This document shows, piece after piece, positions 11,081-22,745 of a stretch of 64,000 bases of DNA (its first letter is position 1; every line of letters begins with the position of its first letter). The DNA comes from Siderastrea radians. Taxonomy: Eukaryota > Cnidaria > Anthozoa > Scleractinia > Rhizangiidae. The translations under genes and the position numbers were made by a program. The notes beneath the pieces are model-generated. The model was given only the letters and a program-made list of their open reading frames with translations, ran no database searches and had not been told where the DNA came from. The stretch spans positions 30,177,375-30,241,374 of the forward strand of contig OZ024895.1 in assembly GCA_964017195.1 (NCBI GenBank), given 5' to 3'.

Positions 11081-13066
11081 ATGTATTCTTGGAGCTTGAG
11101 GACTCTTTCTCGCCGTCTCCATCATTTTGGGATCCGATATACGAACTACTCTGTCGATATAGACGAGGTGAAAGAGGCCGTCGAGAAAGAAATGAAAGGA
11201 CCAGGAAGGTTATTAGGTTACCGCTCACTACACAAGAAGGTTCGAGAAGTTCATGGACTCAGCGTCCCAAGAAACCTGGTGTACGACGTTATGGCGGACG
11301 TAAATCCGGAAGGTCTTGAGGAAAGAGGTGGTGTGGGGATGCCAAAACGTCCCACGAGAACTGGAGCTTTTACCTCAAATGTGAGCAAAAAAATATGTGT
11401 TTCACTTATCTTGTTTCTTCACTGCTTCCTATTCTTGATTTTTTTTTATGCACATACAACTACGTTGAATTCTGCTAACAATCGGTGCGTCGCACTGTTA
11501 TTTCGGGATAGCCTTGTACGTGTAGGTAGGAAATCCATGGCCTCACCCTCTTGATTTATATAGTCTTCTATCACTGAGCAGTGAAGGCGAACTTCTTTTA
11601 ATAAAGATGGAATTTTGATAAAAACTGAAACAAATTTTTACTGGTAAAGGGTCAAAAGAGACAGGTACATCAAAGCCTGCCTACATGTACAATCCCATCT
11701 GGAAGGGAATGGGTCGCATCATCACTTCATGTGCTTACTATTTTTATTTCAGGGATCTGATAGCACCATGTCTCTCGATGGGCATGACAAGCTCTGTGGT
11801 TTCCAGAATTCAATGTTTCCACTTTGCATCTATGGTGCCCAAGACACTTTTAGCAGTAGAATTCAATTCCTGAGAATATGGACATCCAACAGCAACCCCC
11901 ATATCATTGGAAGATTTTATTTTGACTACCTTTTTGAGAGAAGAGGTAATTTGACATCATAAACACATGGATATTATCTTGACAATGATTTCAGGGCACT
12001 GGACGACAAAGTTCTGTTTTATTCCAAGGTAATAGATATTTCACAGAACGGTGATTGTAGAATGCTTTATTTCCTAGTGTTACCTGACAGGATACGTGTG
12101 GACAGAGGAACTGAAACTGGAATCATGGCTACCATCCACAGTTATCTTCGAGCACAATGTGGTGATATGGAAGATGGCACTGATTGTGTGTTGTATGGAC
12201 CTTCAACACAAAATAAGATGGAAAGGTGGTGGAAAGACTTATTGGAGAGAATGGAGAGGTTTTTTAAGAGTCAGTTAAGCACTTTGGTAGAGGATGGTGA
12301 TTATGATGCAAGTGATGATAATGATAGGTATACATTATGCACTGGTATGGTACCATAACTGTTCCACTCATCTTAGGTCCTGTAAGAACATTTGTCTCTT
12401 TTCTCTAACATGGTAACCATTGACATGAGAAACATAAGCTGCCTGGTTATAAGAGTCTCCCTCCGGTAACCAGGGTCACTCACTTCAAAGGTTGGGTAAT
12501 ACTCCTGGCTTGCAAAACTTTTCTCTGTTAAAAAGGCCTAAATTTGTGCCCTCCTTTGACACCTTCATTATTTTTGTATGTTTTATTCAGAGGCTAAACT
12601 TGACTGATCAAGCTGACAAAGAAGTGTCTTTGTAATGACAACAAAAGAAAAGGCTGTTTTTACTATGTACTGATCTCTTGATATTTTCTGACCGGTGTTC
12701 TTTTTTAGGAAGATCCTCGCTTATGTCTATATCCCAGTGATCCAAAAGGAGCTTGACGTGTTTCGGTGTTCTGTTTGGAATGCCCACAGAATACGAAAAC
12801 AAAAGAAGAAGGAACTTCCTGTAGGTGTTCCAGATCACATTTATACCTGCCCAGAGAGGCATGGTGGGGAAAAGTGGGGTTTTGCAGTAACAGAGGAGCA
12901 GCTGAGAGAGGTTGCTGAATTCGCAAATGTTCTCGATGGTACTGATGACTATCTACCTGAAGATTTTAGACAAGAATGCCAAAGACTTTTGCCCAACACT
13001 GAGGATGTTGAGCCAGCCCAAGCAGCCAATGCATTTTTGTATCTGAAAGCTAATTTTAGCTTGTAG
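11081..13066 (+). CDS. DDE transposase with integrase-like core (five exons)
   Basis: Exons 11081-11380, 11753-11945, 11995-12028, 12091-12327 and 12709-13066 join in frame with GT-AG sites (for example TCAAAT|GTGAGC and ATTTCAG|GGATCT). Exon 1 has an N-terminal helical region with GPGRLLGYRSLHKKV. Exon 2 has SLDGHDKL, the first catalytic Asp. Exon 4 has RVDRGTET (second Asp) and QNKMERWW (Glu, 39 residues later). Exon 5 has a C-terminal domain with a HRIRKQKKKELPVGVPDH block. This layout matches the integrase-core transposases common in cnidarian and fish genomes. It would act in the nucleus, cutting and joining the element ends. No frameshift or stop was seen. The 34-bp exon 3 and the ATG at 11081 are the least certain parts; a start at 10938 is out of frame. 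Confidence 0.85.
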
Positions 13067-13331
13067 ACAAGTACATAATTTGCAGCTCACAGAAGAAGTT
13101 GTGATAAATGAACATCAGAAGAGTGACACAACTTCCAAAGTTTTAATGTTGGAAATCCCATATGTTTATCAAAAATATAAATGAAGATAAATGCATTGAT
13201 TGCAGTACCGGTAACAAGTATCATTGATTTGAAAATTTTACTACAGAAATATTTCTATAAAATGTTATTCTGAAACAGAAAAATTATTAGAAAAATTATG
13301 ACAAGTGTTCTTGAATTATCACTTTGTATAT

Positions 13332-13337
13332 AATAAA
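13332..13337 (+). terminator. Poly(A) signal AATAAA for the transposase gene
   Basis: AATAAA about 265 bp after the stop codon, within AT-rich 3' sequence. A second AATAAA-like site lies near 13373. Confidence 0.45.
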
Positions 13338-14009
13338 CATGATAAATTATCATTATTTGAATAACAATCTTGAATAAACAGTTGATAAATCACATAAATT
13401 ATTGAAGGCAATAAAAATCTCATGGCACCATAAAAGACAACTCATAACTCAACTTATACACAGATTGGCCTTTACATGGTACTTTTGGAACCACATGTGT
13501 CTGATTACTAGCTTTTACCATTCAGAAATACTTAACATTGTTGCATGTGGAGGCGAAGATTATAAACATTCTCAAAAAATTGTGGATTGTTCTGGAGATT
13601 TACTGTTTATATTGACCCTGATGAACAATCCCCATGCTTATGGTATACCAAAACATAACTGAACAATCTAAGGACAACCAAAACTCATCAACTCAACTGT
13701 TATGTACACTGCAACTAAACTGTGCTATTCACCTGTTAATTGGTTGGGATTTGACATTTTTTACCAAAATAGGTCAAAAGCCCCACCCCTGAGACAACAA
13801 CAACTTTCAAGTCACCCACCCTGGAGCAACTCTTTGATTGGCTCAAGTCCCACCCCTTAAGTCCACCCTCTCCCCCACATTGTTAGGTGCACCGATATTG
13901 ACAAAAAAACATTTACATGATAGTGTACTTAGTTTAGCCAGCTTATTTAATTTGTTGCAATTAATGTTCAATGCTGTATTGTAATATTTTGTTGTTCCAC
14001 TTTTCTTCA

Positions 14010-15225
14010 CTAAGGAGGTGGTAACTTTAACAGTTGACAAAATTTGTTACAGTTGTGTTCCCGAAAGAAAGTGTCAATTGCAGTCTTTGACAGGTTTCCA
14101 CAACAGAATAAAATCGAACTGTCAATTTCATCCATCAGCTTTGCACTTGCGATTTCAGGATCGCACAGCCAGTAGTTAACACCCTGAATGTCAGATACTA
14201 TGAGCTGCTGGTTGGAGTTTACATAAGTAAAATTCACAAAAGCTTCAGCTTTTAGGCTTATTTCACTGGTACCATCGCCACAAATTTCACCCGTGTTGTT
14301 TATGTACTTCTCGAATGTTCCTTCGATAAAGTCCTCGAGAGTCACAAATTCCCCGTTGAAAGATGAGTAGTACACCTTTGAATACGTAAAAGTCGCTCCA
14401 TACTCCAAAATTGTCCTTTCCAGATCTAAGTTCTGCGCAAAGTTACGGGCCAACGCATTCATCTGAATCACTTTCCTTGTATGCGCTTCCGTTGTTCCAA
14501 ATAGCTCTTTAATTTCATTGACTTTATCTTCTTTATATCTCTTAAGGACATATTTCCCCTTGGCTATCCCACTAATGGCCTTTGCCAGGCATGCATTGCG
14601 AAACCCTCCACTGGCGAAGCTTTTCCGTTCCAGAGAAAAGGTTGTTTGGAAAGGCTCCAGCCACCTCATTTCCGCTAAAGAAAATTCTTCCAGCGAAAGC
14701 GTTACAATGTCAACTTCCGGTACGATTAACTTACCTAGTTTTAGCATCTGGCTAAGCGGAACAGATGCTGCAATTGAAGATTTGGCAATTTTAGGCCTAC
14801 TCTCTTTTGCCATTGAGCCACATGCATCCTTGGCCGGCTCACTCTGTCGTTGAAGTGGCAGACTTGGCGACTTCTCGATAAATCTGATGTGAATCACTTT
14901 CCACTTTTGTATTTGGCTAGCATCAGTGAAAGAAGGACCTCGTTCTCCAGCCAGAACATCGCATTCAAGATTTTTTTCTACCAAAATGTGCTTTGCATGC
15001 GGCTTTGATGTTTGGCAAAGTGGCTTCTTCTTCCAAGGGAACAAGAGTTAAAGCACCGATTCGAGAATACTTTTGGCACTTGCCTTCTACGTTCGGAGAC
15101 AGTCTTTGGACGGTAATGCTCCCGCACAGCCCACTTGGACCAGCCTCGTCCTTTTTCTTTCCGGTCCTTTTCTTCGATATTTTCTCCTTGTAATCCTCCC
15201 ATTCACGTTTTCGCTTTGACATCAT
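14010..15225 (-). CDS. Alpha-kinase (MHCK/EF2K type) cargo gene, one frameshift
   Basis: Reading leftward from an ATG near 15225, about 85 codons (basic, Lys-rich) are followed after a 1-nt shift in a seven-A run near 14975 by 330 codons to the stop at 14010. The second part holds atypical alpha-kinase landmarks: glycine loop FASGGFRNACLAK, lysine strand GKYVLKRY, DFIEGTFEKYINN, catalytic loop VSDIQGVNYWLCDPE, and a C-terminal zinc tail GNLSKTAIDTFFREHNCNKF with the H-x-C-x3-C pattern. The His usual before the FTY motif in this family is Asn (EAFVNFTY). Alpha-kinases phosphorylate Ser/Thr, for example on myosin heavy chains or eEF2. The substrate here is unknown. The frameshift may be real or an assembly error in the A run. 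Confidence 0.85.
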
Positions 15226-15309
15226 TGATTAAAGTGTCTGTTTACATGTGATTAGAATAATGATAAAGCGAATAAACTCGAGCACGTGCGCGTGGGGAAA
15301 TACCACAAT

Positions 15310-15545
15310 ATTACGTAATTCCCAAACTGCATTGTGGTCTATGGCGTTGCTGGGCCACAGAGGGAATTTTTTTTTTTTTAATATCTTTTGAATATTTTGT
15401 CTCATGATATATTTTCAAATAAACATAAAAAAAAAATATAAAAACTAACAAATAATAATATGAAATGAATAAAAATAAAAATGTGTGCTTTCAAAAATTA
15501 CACTACTATGTTGCATTTTTTCTATGGCGTTGATGGGCCACCATA
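15310..15545 (-). repeat. Right TIR of the alpha-kinase transposon
   Basis: Reverse complement of the left arm. It keeps the full inner motif (near 15338-15360) and outer motif (15522-15541). The alpha-kinase ATG lies about 85 bp inside. Confidence 0.85.
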
Positions 15546-15553
15546 CGGGAGTT

Positions 15554-16983
15554 CTGTACAGCGCCGCAAATGATCCCGAGACCGCAAATGATCCCCGACC
15601 GTAAATGATCCCCAAATAGGACCGCAAATGATCCTAGAATCGCACGTGATCCCCACTGCGGACCGCAAATGATCCCGCTAAATAATAGGAATAGAGTGGA
15701 TAACAGAACGGCGAGGACATTGTAAAGGCGTGGACTCTGGAATGGCGTGGACAGAGGCATGGTGATGTCTACGGAATAATGTGGATACTGGAGCTTTTGT
15801 CTTTATTATTCCTCAATGCACGTCTTAGCCCCATAAATCATGACTTAGATATTTTATTTCGAGGCCAAAAAAAAAAATAAATAAATAAATAAATAAAATA
15901 CTACTAGGTAATGTAGTCCTACAAATTCGCAATTGTTTTTGTACCTTTGGCTTAGCATGCAGGTTGTAAATATGCCTGGTTTAATTGGTGTATTTTCTTT
16001 ACGATCTTTTAACAGAATAACAGATTGAATGCTTTCTTATACATGGACAAGTAGTACGAGCGCTAGTCACGAGAAAATTTGCAACCGCTCATGTTAACTG
16101 ATTTTACCAGCCAGCTACAAATATATATATTTCTTTATCTCGAGCGGGTTAACTTTTCCTTTCTAGAGCAATGCTCAGTGAAAAAATCAATGGGTTCGCT
16201 TCAACACTCAATTTTACAATATAGAATACTTTTCTGATTTCTCAGGTGGGTATAACCAGCTGAATGCAACAAGTTATGCACATTTGACAGGTTGCGCGAC
16301 AACTCAAATCGTTACCTATAAAAGGCATCGGCTGCCAAGGATAACACCGGCGGGATTTCCGCCACACGCACAAAAGACAAGATCTAAACCTAGCTCGGTT
16401 TTCTTATCACTTTCATTTTCAGGTCTTTGTCCCCTCCACCAGCATTAACGCCAACAAAAACCGCCAATGAAAGGACGAGAGTATTCAAATTGGAGACCAG
16501 TTTAGCAATTTCTACAAGCGCGATCGCAAGCGAACAGGACACTGCCTTAATACATGGTCTAGTGACCTTCTCACACATTGTTTAGTGACCTTTGATTTCA
16601 AAGCCAGACGAAACTGTCGCGGTCTCGGTCGACCATCGGTCGGTCATCCATGCGATCTGTGTATACATGTGAATTTAAACTATATTTTTTAAACATAATC
16701 ATGTTTGCTATCTATGCCACTGTGGCCTTTAAAATGTTTTATTTCACTGATCTCCATAAACAACAAATTTTTCTGTTTTTTTATTTATTTTGGTCAGTAC
16801 TTTCACCTTCCGGTATTTTCACCTTCACTGAAACTCCACCCCATTCCAATTTTTTTCAGCGGGATCATTTGCGGTCCGTTGTGGGGATCATTTGTGGTCC
16901 TGGGATCATTTGCGGTCCAATTTGGGGATCATTTGCGGTCGGGGATCATTTGCGGTCTCGGGATCATTGGCGGCGCTGTACAG
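15554..16983. mobile_element. Non-autonomous element with GATCATTTGCGG-repeat TIRs
   Basis: Both ends begin CTGTACAGCGCCGC (itself starting with the palindrome CTGTACAG), and the TIRs run about 140 bp. Each arm has six spaced copies of CCGCAAATGATCCC or close variants. The target duplication is unresolved (TT on both sides). The interior, 15,700-16,840, has an (AAAT)n tract near 15,880 and no recognised gene. The left end sits 2 bp from the right target duplication of the alpha-kinase transposon, so one element inserted at the edge of the other. Confidence 0.8.
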
Positions 16984-17332
16984 TTCACCCTTAAAGTCCT
17001 GATATAAAAAGGCATATTCTCCTTACTGCTTTCCATATATTTGTTGTGGAACTATAATGAGAATTTGGTGATTAATTCTTTTATTCTCAACACTTGAATG
17101 TTTAAACAAGTAGTGACAATGAGAAGAGAAATTTCATTTGCGTCACGTTAGGGCTTAATTTCGTGGATTGACGACTTTTGTGTTTTCCCCGCAAATTTTC
17201 TCGAATTTGTGTCCTAATCCCAGACTTAACCTACGGAAGTCGCGCAGTCTTCTGTCCAGTGTTTGACGAATGAAACTTGCCACGCCGGGCCAGCATGAGG
17301 CCTGAAGCGGCACTCTAGGAATAACTTTTATT

Positions 17333-17365
17333 AACCGGCCGTCGCCATCATGGCGACCGCCGGTT
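17333..17365. repeat. 33-nt near-perfect palindrome
   Basis: AACCGGC...GTCGCCAT is followed at once by its inverse ATGGCGAC...GCCGGTT, with one central unpaired base and one mismatch. It lies next to the left TIR of the fold-back element and could extrude as a cruciform. Confidence 0.8.
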
Positions 17366-19440
17366 TATAAAATGGACACGGTTTTTCCTGAAAGCAAGTT
17401 GGCTTAACATACGAAGAAAGTGCTGTAAAGCTTGTGGTACGGGTACTCAAGAGCGGTACTGTCTTATATAAGACGCATGCGCATATTAGTCTTCTGAATG
17501 TTACCTTCCTATGTTTTTGTCTTTTAATTTACAGTATTTAAGATATGAACGGCGAAGGGTTGTTTAAGTTTGGGGTTTTTGTACAGTACAGCCCAAAAAT
17601 AATGCACGCGCAAGAACTTCTTTTTGCGTCCGCAAGCCGAGAACTTCTTGCGGCTACTTCCAGGATGCCTGCGCTTGAATACTGCAAGCCGCAAGAACTT
17701 CTTTGCGTTTAGAAGTTAAAACCGCAAGAACTTCTTTGTGGTAAGATATCTGGACCGCAAATAAGCGCAAGAACTTCTTTGCGCTAACATCTTAAAAACC
17801 CGGAACCCGGAGAAGGTAAAAAAGAGACCACTTTGTAGCGCAAGGCACGTTCGAAATTGGCTGCCTTTGTAACTTGCAATCAGTTGTTTATTTGGTCCCT
17901 TGTAAGTTTTTTTCTTCGGTTTAGAATTTTTTTATCCGATAAAGAGTTCACTAGGTTCTGAATTTGACACTGGTCGCCTTCTATGTTATTTTTTAACGGC
18001 TAGGGAGAAACGAGACTCAAACGAAGCACGCGTATGTTATTGTTTATGTGTCCCGGAGTCCCAGACATGCGGTACGCTTAGCGGCGCGAAAGATTTCGCT
18101 CGCTTTATTTCACTTAAATGAGGAACAATGGCAAAGCACCGTCCATCAGTCACATTATTAAAGAACCGACATTCACCTGTTCAGTGTTGCTGTACTTCCA
18201 CCAACATATTAAACTCGGACAAATACTTTTAATTAGTTGCGCTCACACGTATGAGAAATGAGCATGGTCACTCAGATGAGAAGGAATAATACCCGAAGTC
18301 TTAATTGGAAAAACACATTATGTTTGTAAAAATAGTTCCACTCATTACGCTGAAGTCGATATCACATTTTAAATCTTCGAAGTAAACCAAAAAAAAAGTC
18401 TGAAGGAAACTAAAACTCCGCGATCTGAAAGAAATTCGGCACGTCAATTCTAACCTGAGTAAACACAAATCTGCCGTATGCAAATTTAGTATGATTTGCT
18501 TGAATGACATTTTGTAACGCAATGCATGAGCAGTTCTCTAAGTCGTCAAGACAGCAAGCCCCGGGCAGCAAGCTGTGTCGAAAGGCGAATGTGTAGTTGA
18601 AATCATATGTCTATGCTATTTCTTCGAGTATCCCTTTTTTGCTGGGAAATTAAACTGGTAAAGATGCAGGGATTCTTGACGGGTTCACCCACGAGATGGC
18701 ATGACCTCCTGCATGTGTAAGTCTTGTCTTGTCTTGCCTGTCAAAGAAGAGTTCGCGCAGTTTGCCACAATTATAGCTTTTGGACCTTTTTGTTTCTATT
18801 TCTTGGATGGAATAAAAAACTGAATTGAGTCAGTTCTGAGTTGAACCCGTATCACTGTATCTGAGACACGCTTAAAAAAACTGTTCATGTTTTGTCATGT
18901 GCCGGAGATCATGTTTACCGGGTGTTTATCTTGCAGTCGGAAAGCTGGCGGATATTCCATTTCGTGATGTGAATTTTCTTCGATACTTCGGTTGTTCGAA
19001 CATTTGCTTCCTTGATTTTTTTATTAGCCTTGTGAACTTTCGCTTGACTTGGCGAATTGTCGCGCCAACACGGCGAAAAATCGCTCGAAAGCTCGGTGAT
19101 ATTTCAAAGGGAATAGAGCGCGAGATTCGCTCTTATTACTTTTGCAATACCTCACACTAACACGAGCACTACAAGTTTCTTCGGCTGTACCCTCAGTACT
19201 TCTTGCGCCTTCTTGCGGCTTACGGTAACAATAGTAACTTTTTGCGGCTAGATTTTCAACTTCTTGCGTTCATCAGAGTTTAAACATTACGTCATCCAGT
19301 ACCGCTAAAGTCAAAATATTGTGTCACACAATCACACTTTTCGTCACGCCGGTTCGTAAAAAAGGAGGATCGCGCTAACATTTGTGAAACCTAGGGGTGG
19401 GGAGGGTCAGAATGGCCGGTTAAAATGCCCAATGGGCTTT

Positions 19441-20087
19441 CTTGTGTTTTTAATCCAGTGAAGCTCAAACTTTGTAACATAACAGACTTTTCAATTGAAA
19501 ACAATCGTATGATTTTTGTTTTTCGATTTTAACGTATTTTGGCGGGAAAATGATACAGATGACGTCAAAATTTTATTTTCACCGTATGACTAAACTAGTA
19601 CACGATTTAGAAAGAATAATGTTGAGACAAATTCAAATGTGAAAAAATAATTGAAAAAGCTTTATCGGTTCAAAAGATATTGCATTTTGAAATTTGCCAA
19701 AGTTCTAAATATAGTAACAAAATGGCGGGAAATTCAAAATTCAGATTGTCGTATCTTTTGAACCGATAAAGCTTTTTCAATTATTTTTTCATATTTGAAT
19801 TCGTCTCATCATATCCTTTTGAAATCGCGCAATAAGTCAGTCGTATCTTTTGAACCGATAAAACTTTTTCAATTATTTTTTCATATTTGAATTCGTCTCA
19901 TCATATCCTTTTGAAATCGCGCAATAAGTCAGTCATCAGGTGAAAATAAAATTTTGACGTCATTTGTATGACGTCATTTTCCCGCCAAAAACCGTTAAAA
20001 TCGAAAAACAAAAATCGTACGATTGTTTGCAATTGAGAAGTCTGTTACGTTGCAAAGTTTGAGCTCCACTGGATTAAAAACACAACA
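19441..20087. repeat. Large inverted repeat (hairpin) inside the fold-back element
   Basis: The left arm 19441-19590 is the inverse of 19940-20087, from TTGTGTTTTTAATCCAGT through GTCAAAATTTTATTTTCACC. An inner pair joins 19620-19690 with 19747-19820, and that right inner segment is duplicated again at 19841-19926. The right arm has an extra copy of ATGACGTCAT relative to the left. Confidence 0.82.
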
Positions 20088-20132
20088 GTTATTCCTAGAG
20101 TGCCGCTTCAGGCCTCATGCTGGCCCGGCGTG

Positions 20133-20381
20133 TGCTGTTTTTATTTTATTCATTAACTAAATTCATCGTTTGTAACTCAAAGCAACCGAAAGGATGGCAT
20201 GTGGTATGCCATCCAGGCCGAGCAACACACATCACCCATTGCTCTCTTGGAGGAAAAAAGATGGATTGCTGGCCAAAGGTAATGTTTATCTGAAATTCAT
20301 AGAGCAAACTTCGGTGGATTATTTTCTGCAGGACTTCATTTTCGCTGGATGAAATTTTCCCGCACGCAAAAAGTTTCCGTG

Positions 20382-20428
<47 letters not shown>

Positions 20429-20611
20429 CAGACTTGATTTTCCGCTTAAACCGCAATTATGATAATCAAATCTTCATTCTGTCGCCGAGTTGGAGTAGGA
20501 TACCCAAAAGATCACAAGATACTTCTCAAATTAAATGCGGGCTTAAACTGTATCTCACCTTTTTAAGATGTTCCATTCTACAGGTTTAAAATGGATTGGT
20601 CGGTATCTACG
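20133..20611. repeat. (AAT)n microsatellite and a small hairpin
   Basis: About 15 AAT units occupy 20382-20428. A perfect 9-bp-stem hairpin (GGATGGCAT loop ATGCCATCC) sits near 20193-20215. No gene is seen. Confidence 0.7.
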
Positions 20612-22745
20612 ATGACGCAAGCAGACCTTGCAACGAGACTTTCTGACAAAGTTTGTACAGTCGAATATTCACATGACTCTTAAGCTTGAGAAGCCTTTTT
20701 GCTTATTGGTGAACTCCTTAAATATGGTTTAGCTGGGACATAAATTTCTTGCACCATGTTAAAACTTTCTTGTAGCTGGCTTCTGTCACGAATCTTTTAC
20801 GGTGATTCCCTGACGACAAATGAAGGTGGCTTTTGCTGCGAATCTTTGCGGCAGTTCTGTCGCGAATCTTTTACGGTGAATGCCTTACGACAACTGACAA
20901 TGGCTTTTGCTGCGAATCTTTGCGGCAGTTCTATCGCGAATCTTTTACGGTGAATGCTTTACGACAACAGACGATGGCTTTTGCTGCGAATCTTTGCGGC
21001 AGTTCTGTCGCGAATCTTTTACGGTGAATGCTTTACGACAACAGACGATGGCTTTTGCTGCGAATCTTTGCGGCAGTTCTGTCTCGAATCTTTTACGGTG
21101 AATGCCTTACGACAACAGACGATGGCTTTTGCTGCGAATCTTTGCGGCAGTTCTGTCGCGAATCTTTTACGGTGAATGCCTTACGACAACTGACAATGGC
21201 TTTTGCTGCGAATCTTTGCAGCGGTTCTATCGCGAATCTTTTACGGTGAATGCTTTACGACAACTGACGATGGCTTTTGCTGCGAATCTTTGCTGCAGTT
21301 CTGTCGCGAATCTTTTACGGTGAATGCTTTACGACAACAGACGATGGCTTTTGCTGCGAATCTTTGCTGCAGTTCTGTCTCGAATATTTTACGGTGAATG
21401 CCTGACGACAACAGACGATGGCTTTTGCTGCGAATCTTTGCGGCAGTTCTGTCGCGAATCATTTACGGTGAATGCCTGACGACAAATGACGATGGCTTTT
21501 GCTGCGAATCTTTGCGGCAGTTCTGCCGCGAATCTTTTACAGTGAATGCCTTACGACAACTGACAATGACGCAAGCAGACCTTGCAGCAAGACTTTCGGA
21601 CAAAGTTTGTACAGTCGAATATTCACGTGACTCTTAAGCTTGAGAAGCCTTTTTGCTTATTGGTGAACACCTTAAATATGGTTTAGCTGGGACATAAATC
21701 TTTTAGCACCATGTTAAAACTTTCTTGTGGCTGGCGTCTGTCGCGAATCTTTTACGGTGATTGCCTGACGACAAATGACGATGGCTTTTGCTGCGAATCT
21801 TTGCGGCAGATCTGTCGCGAACCTTTTACGGTGATTGCCTGACGACAAATGACGATGGCTTTTGCTGCGAATCTTTGCGGCAGTTCTGTCGCGAATCTTT
21901 TACGGTGAATGCCTGACGACAAATGACGATGGCTTTTGCTGCGAATCTTTGCGGCAGTTCTGTCGCGAATCTTTTACGGTGAATGCCTGACGACAAATGA
22001 CGATGGCTTTTGCTGCGAATCTTTGCGGCAGTTCTGTCGCGAATCTTTTACGGTGAATGCCTTACGACAATTGACAATGGCTTTTGCTGCGAATCTTTGC
22101 GGCAGTTCTGTCGCGAATCTTTTACGGTGAGTGCCTTACGACAACTGACAATGACGCAAGCAGACCTTGCAACGAGACTTTCGGACAAAGTCTGTACAGT
22201 CGAATATTCACGTGACTCTTAAGCTTGAGAAGCCTTTTTGCTTATTGGTGAACACCTTAAATATGGTTTAGCTGGGACATAAATCTTTTAGCACCATGTT
22301 AAAACTTTCTTGTGGCTGGCGTCTGTCGCGAATCTTTTACGGTGAATGCCTGACGACAAATGACGATGGCTTTTGCTGCGAATCTTTGCGGCAGTTCTGT
22401 CGTGAATCTTTTACAGTGAATGCCTTACGACAACTGACAATGGCTTTTGCTGCGAATCTTTGCGGCAGTTCTGTCGCGAATCTTTTACGGTGAATGCTTT
22501 ACGACAACTGACAATGGCTTTTGCTGCGAATCTTTGCGGCAGTTCTGTCGCGAATCTTTTACGGTGAATGCCTTACGACAACAGACAATGGCTTTTGCTG
22601 CGAATCTTTGCGGCAGTTCTGTCGCGAATCTTTTACGGTGAATGCCTTACGACAACTGACAATGGCTTTTGCTGCGAATCTTTGCGGCAGTTCTGTCGCG
22701 AATCCTTTACGGTGAATGCCTTACGACAACTGACGATGGCTTTTT
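20612..22745 (+). repeat. 74-bp satellite in three higher-order blocks
   Basis: The 74-bp unit starts ATGGCTTTTGCTGCGAATCT and contains two GCGAATCTTT cores 24 bp apart. Three blocks start near 20612, 21566 and 22147. Each opens with a header of about 210 bp (ACGCAAGCAGACCTTGCA... through a CTTATTGGTGAAC segment), followed by roughly 10, 5 and 5 units. Because 74 is not a multiple of three, open frames of 64-79 codons recur in all three phases; these are not genes. The array ends about 137 bp before the ATG of the winged-helix/chromodomain gene, so it may be a promoter or subterminal binding array of the same element. Confidence 0.9.

Larger units (their letters stand above)
10677..15545. mobile_element. 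IS3EU-like DNA transposon carrying an alpha-kinase gene
   Basis: A 4,869-bp element starting TATGGTGGCCCATCAACGCC with the matching inverted end at 15545, flanked by a perfect 6-bp duplication CGGGAG (10671-10676 and 15546-15551). The TIRs are about 235 bp: an outer and an inner copy of a GGCCCANCAACGCCATAGA motif around an AT-rich core. The left arm lacks about 10 bp of the inner copy. Two genes converge inside: a five-exon DDE transposase on plus and an alpha-kinase on minus, each starting just inside a TIR. The clean duplication, near-identical TIRs and open transposase exons suggest recent insertion. Assignment to the Repbase superfamily IS3EU is from the transposase type and is tentative. 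Confidence 0.88.
17281..20132. mobile_element. Non-autonomous fold-back element, 46-bp perfect TIRs, TGC duplication
   Basis: The ends CACGCCGGGCCAGCATGAGG and its inverse match perfectly for about 46 bp, with TGC on both sides (17278-17280, 20133-20135). A 3-bp duplication and a CAC- start recall CMC/EnSpm-type elements, but no transposase is present. Inside are a 33-nt palindrome (17333-17365), five spaced copies of GCAAGAACTTCTT (17607-17790), diverged copies of a related motif near 19186-19265, and a large hairpin (19441-20087). The open frame at 18897-19160 has no recognised domain. Confidence 0.78.

Noticed and set aside
17607..17790. AGAACTTCT repeats as heat-shock elements
   Set aside because: The GAA and TTC halves are separated by one base, whereas heat-shock elements need two.
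20612..22745. Repeat array as a CRISPR locus
   Set aside because: Units are contiguous 74-mers without unique spacers, no cas genes are present, and the setting is eukaryotic.
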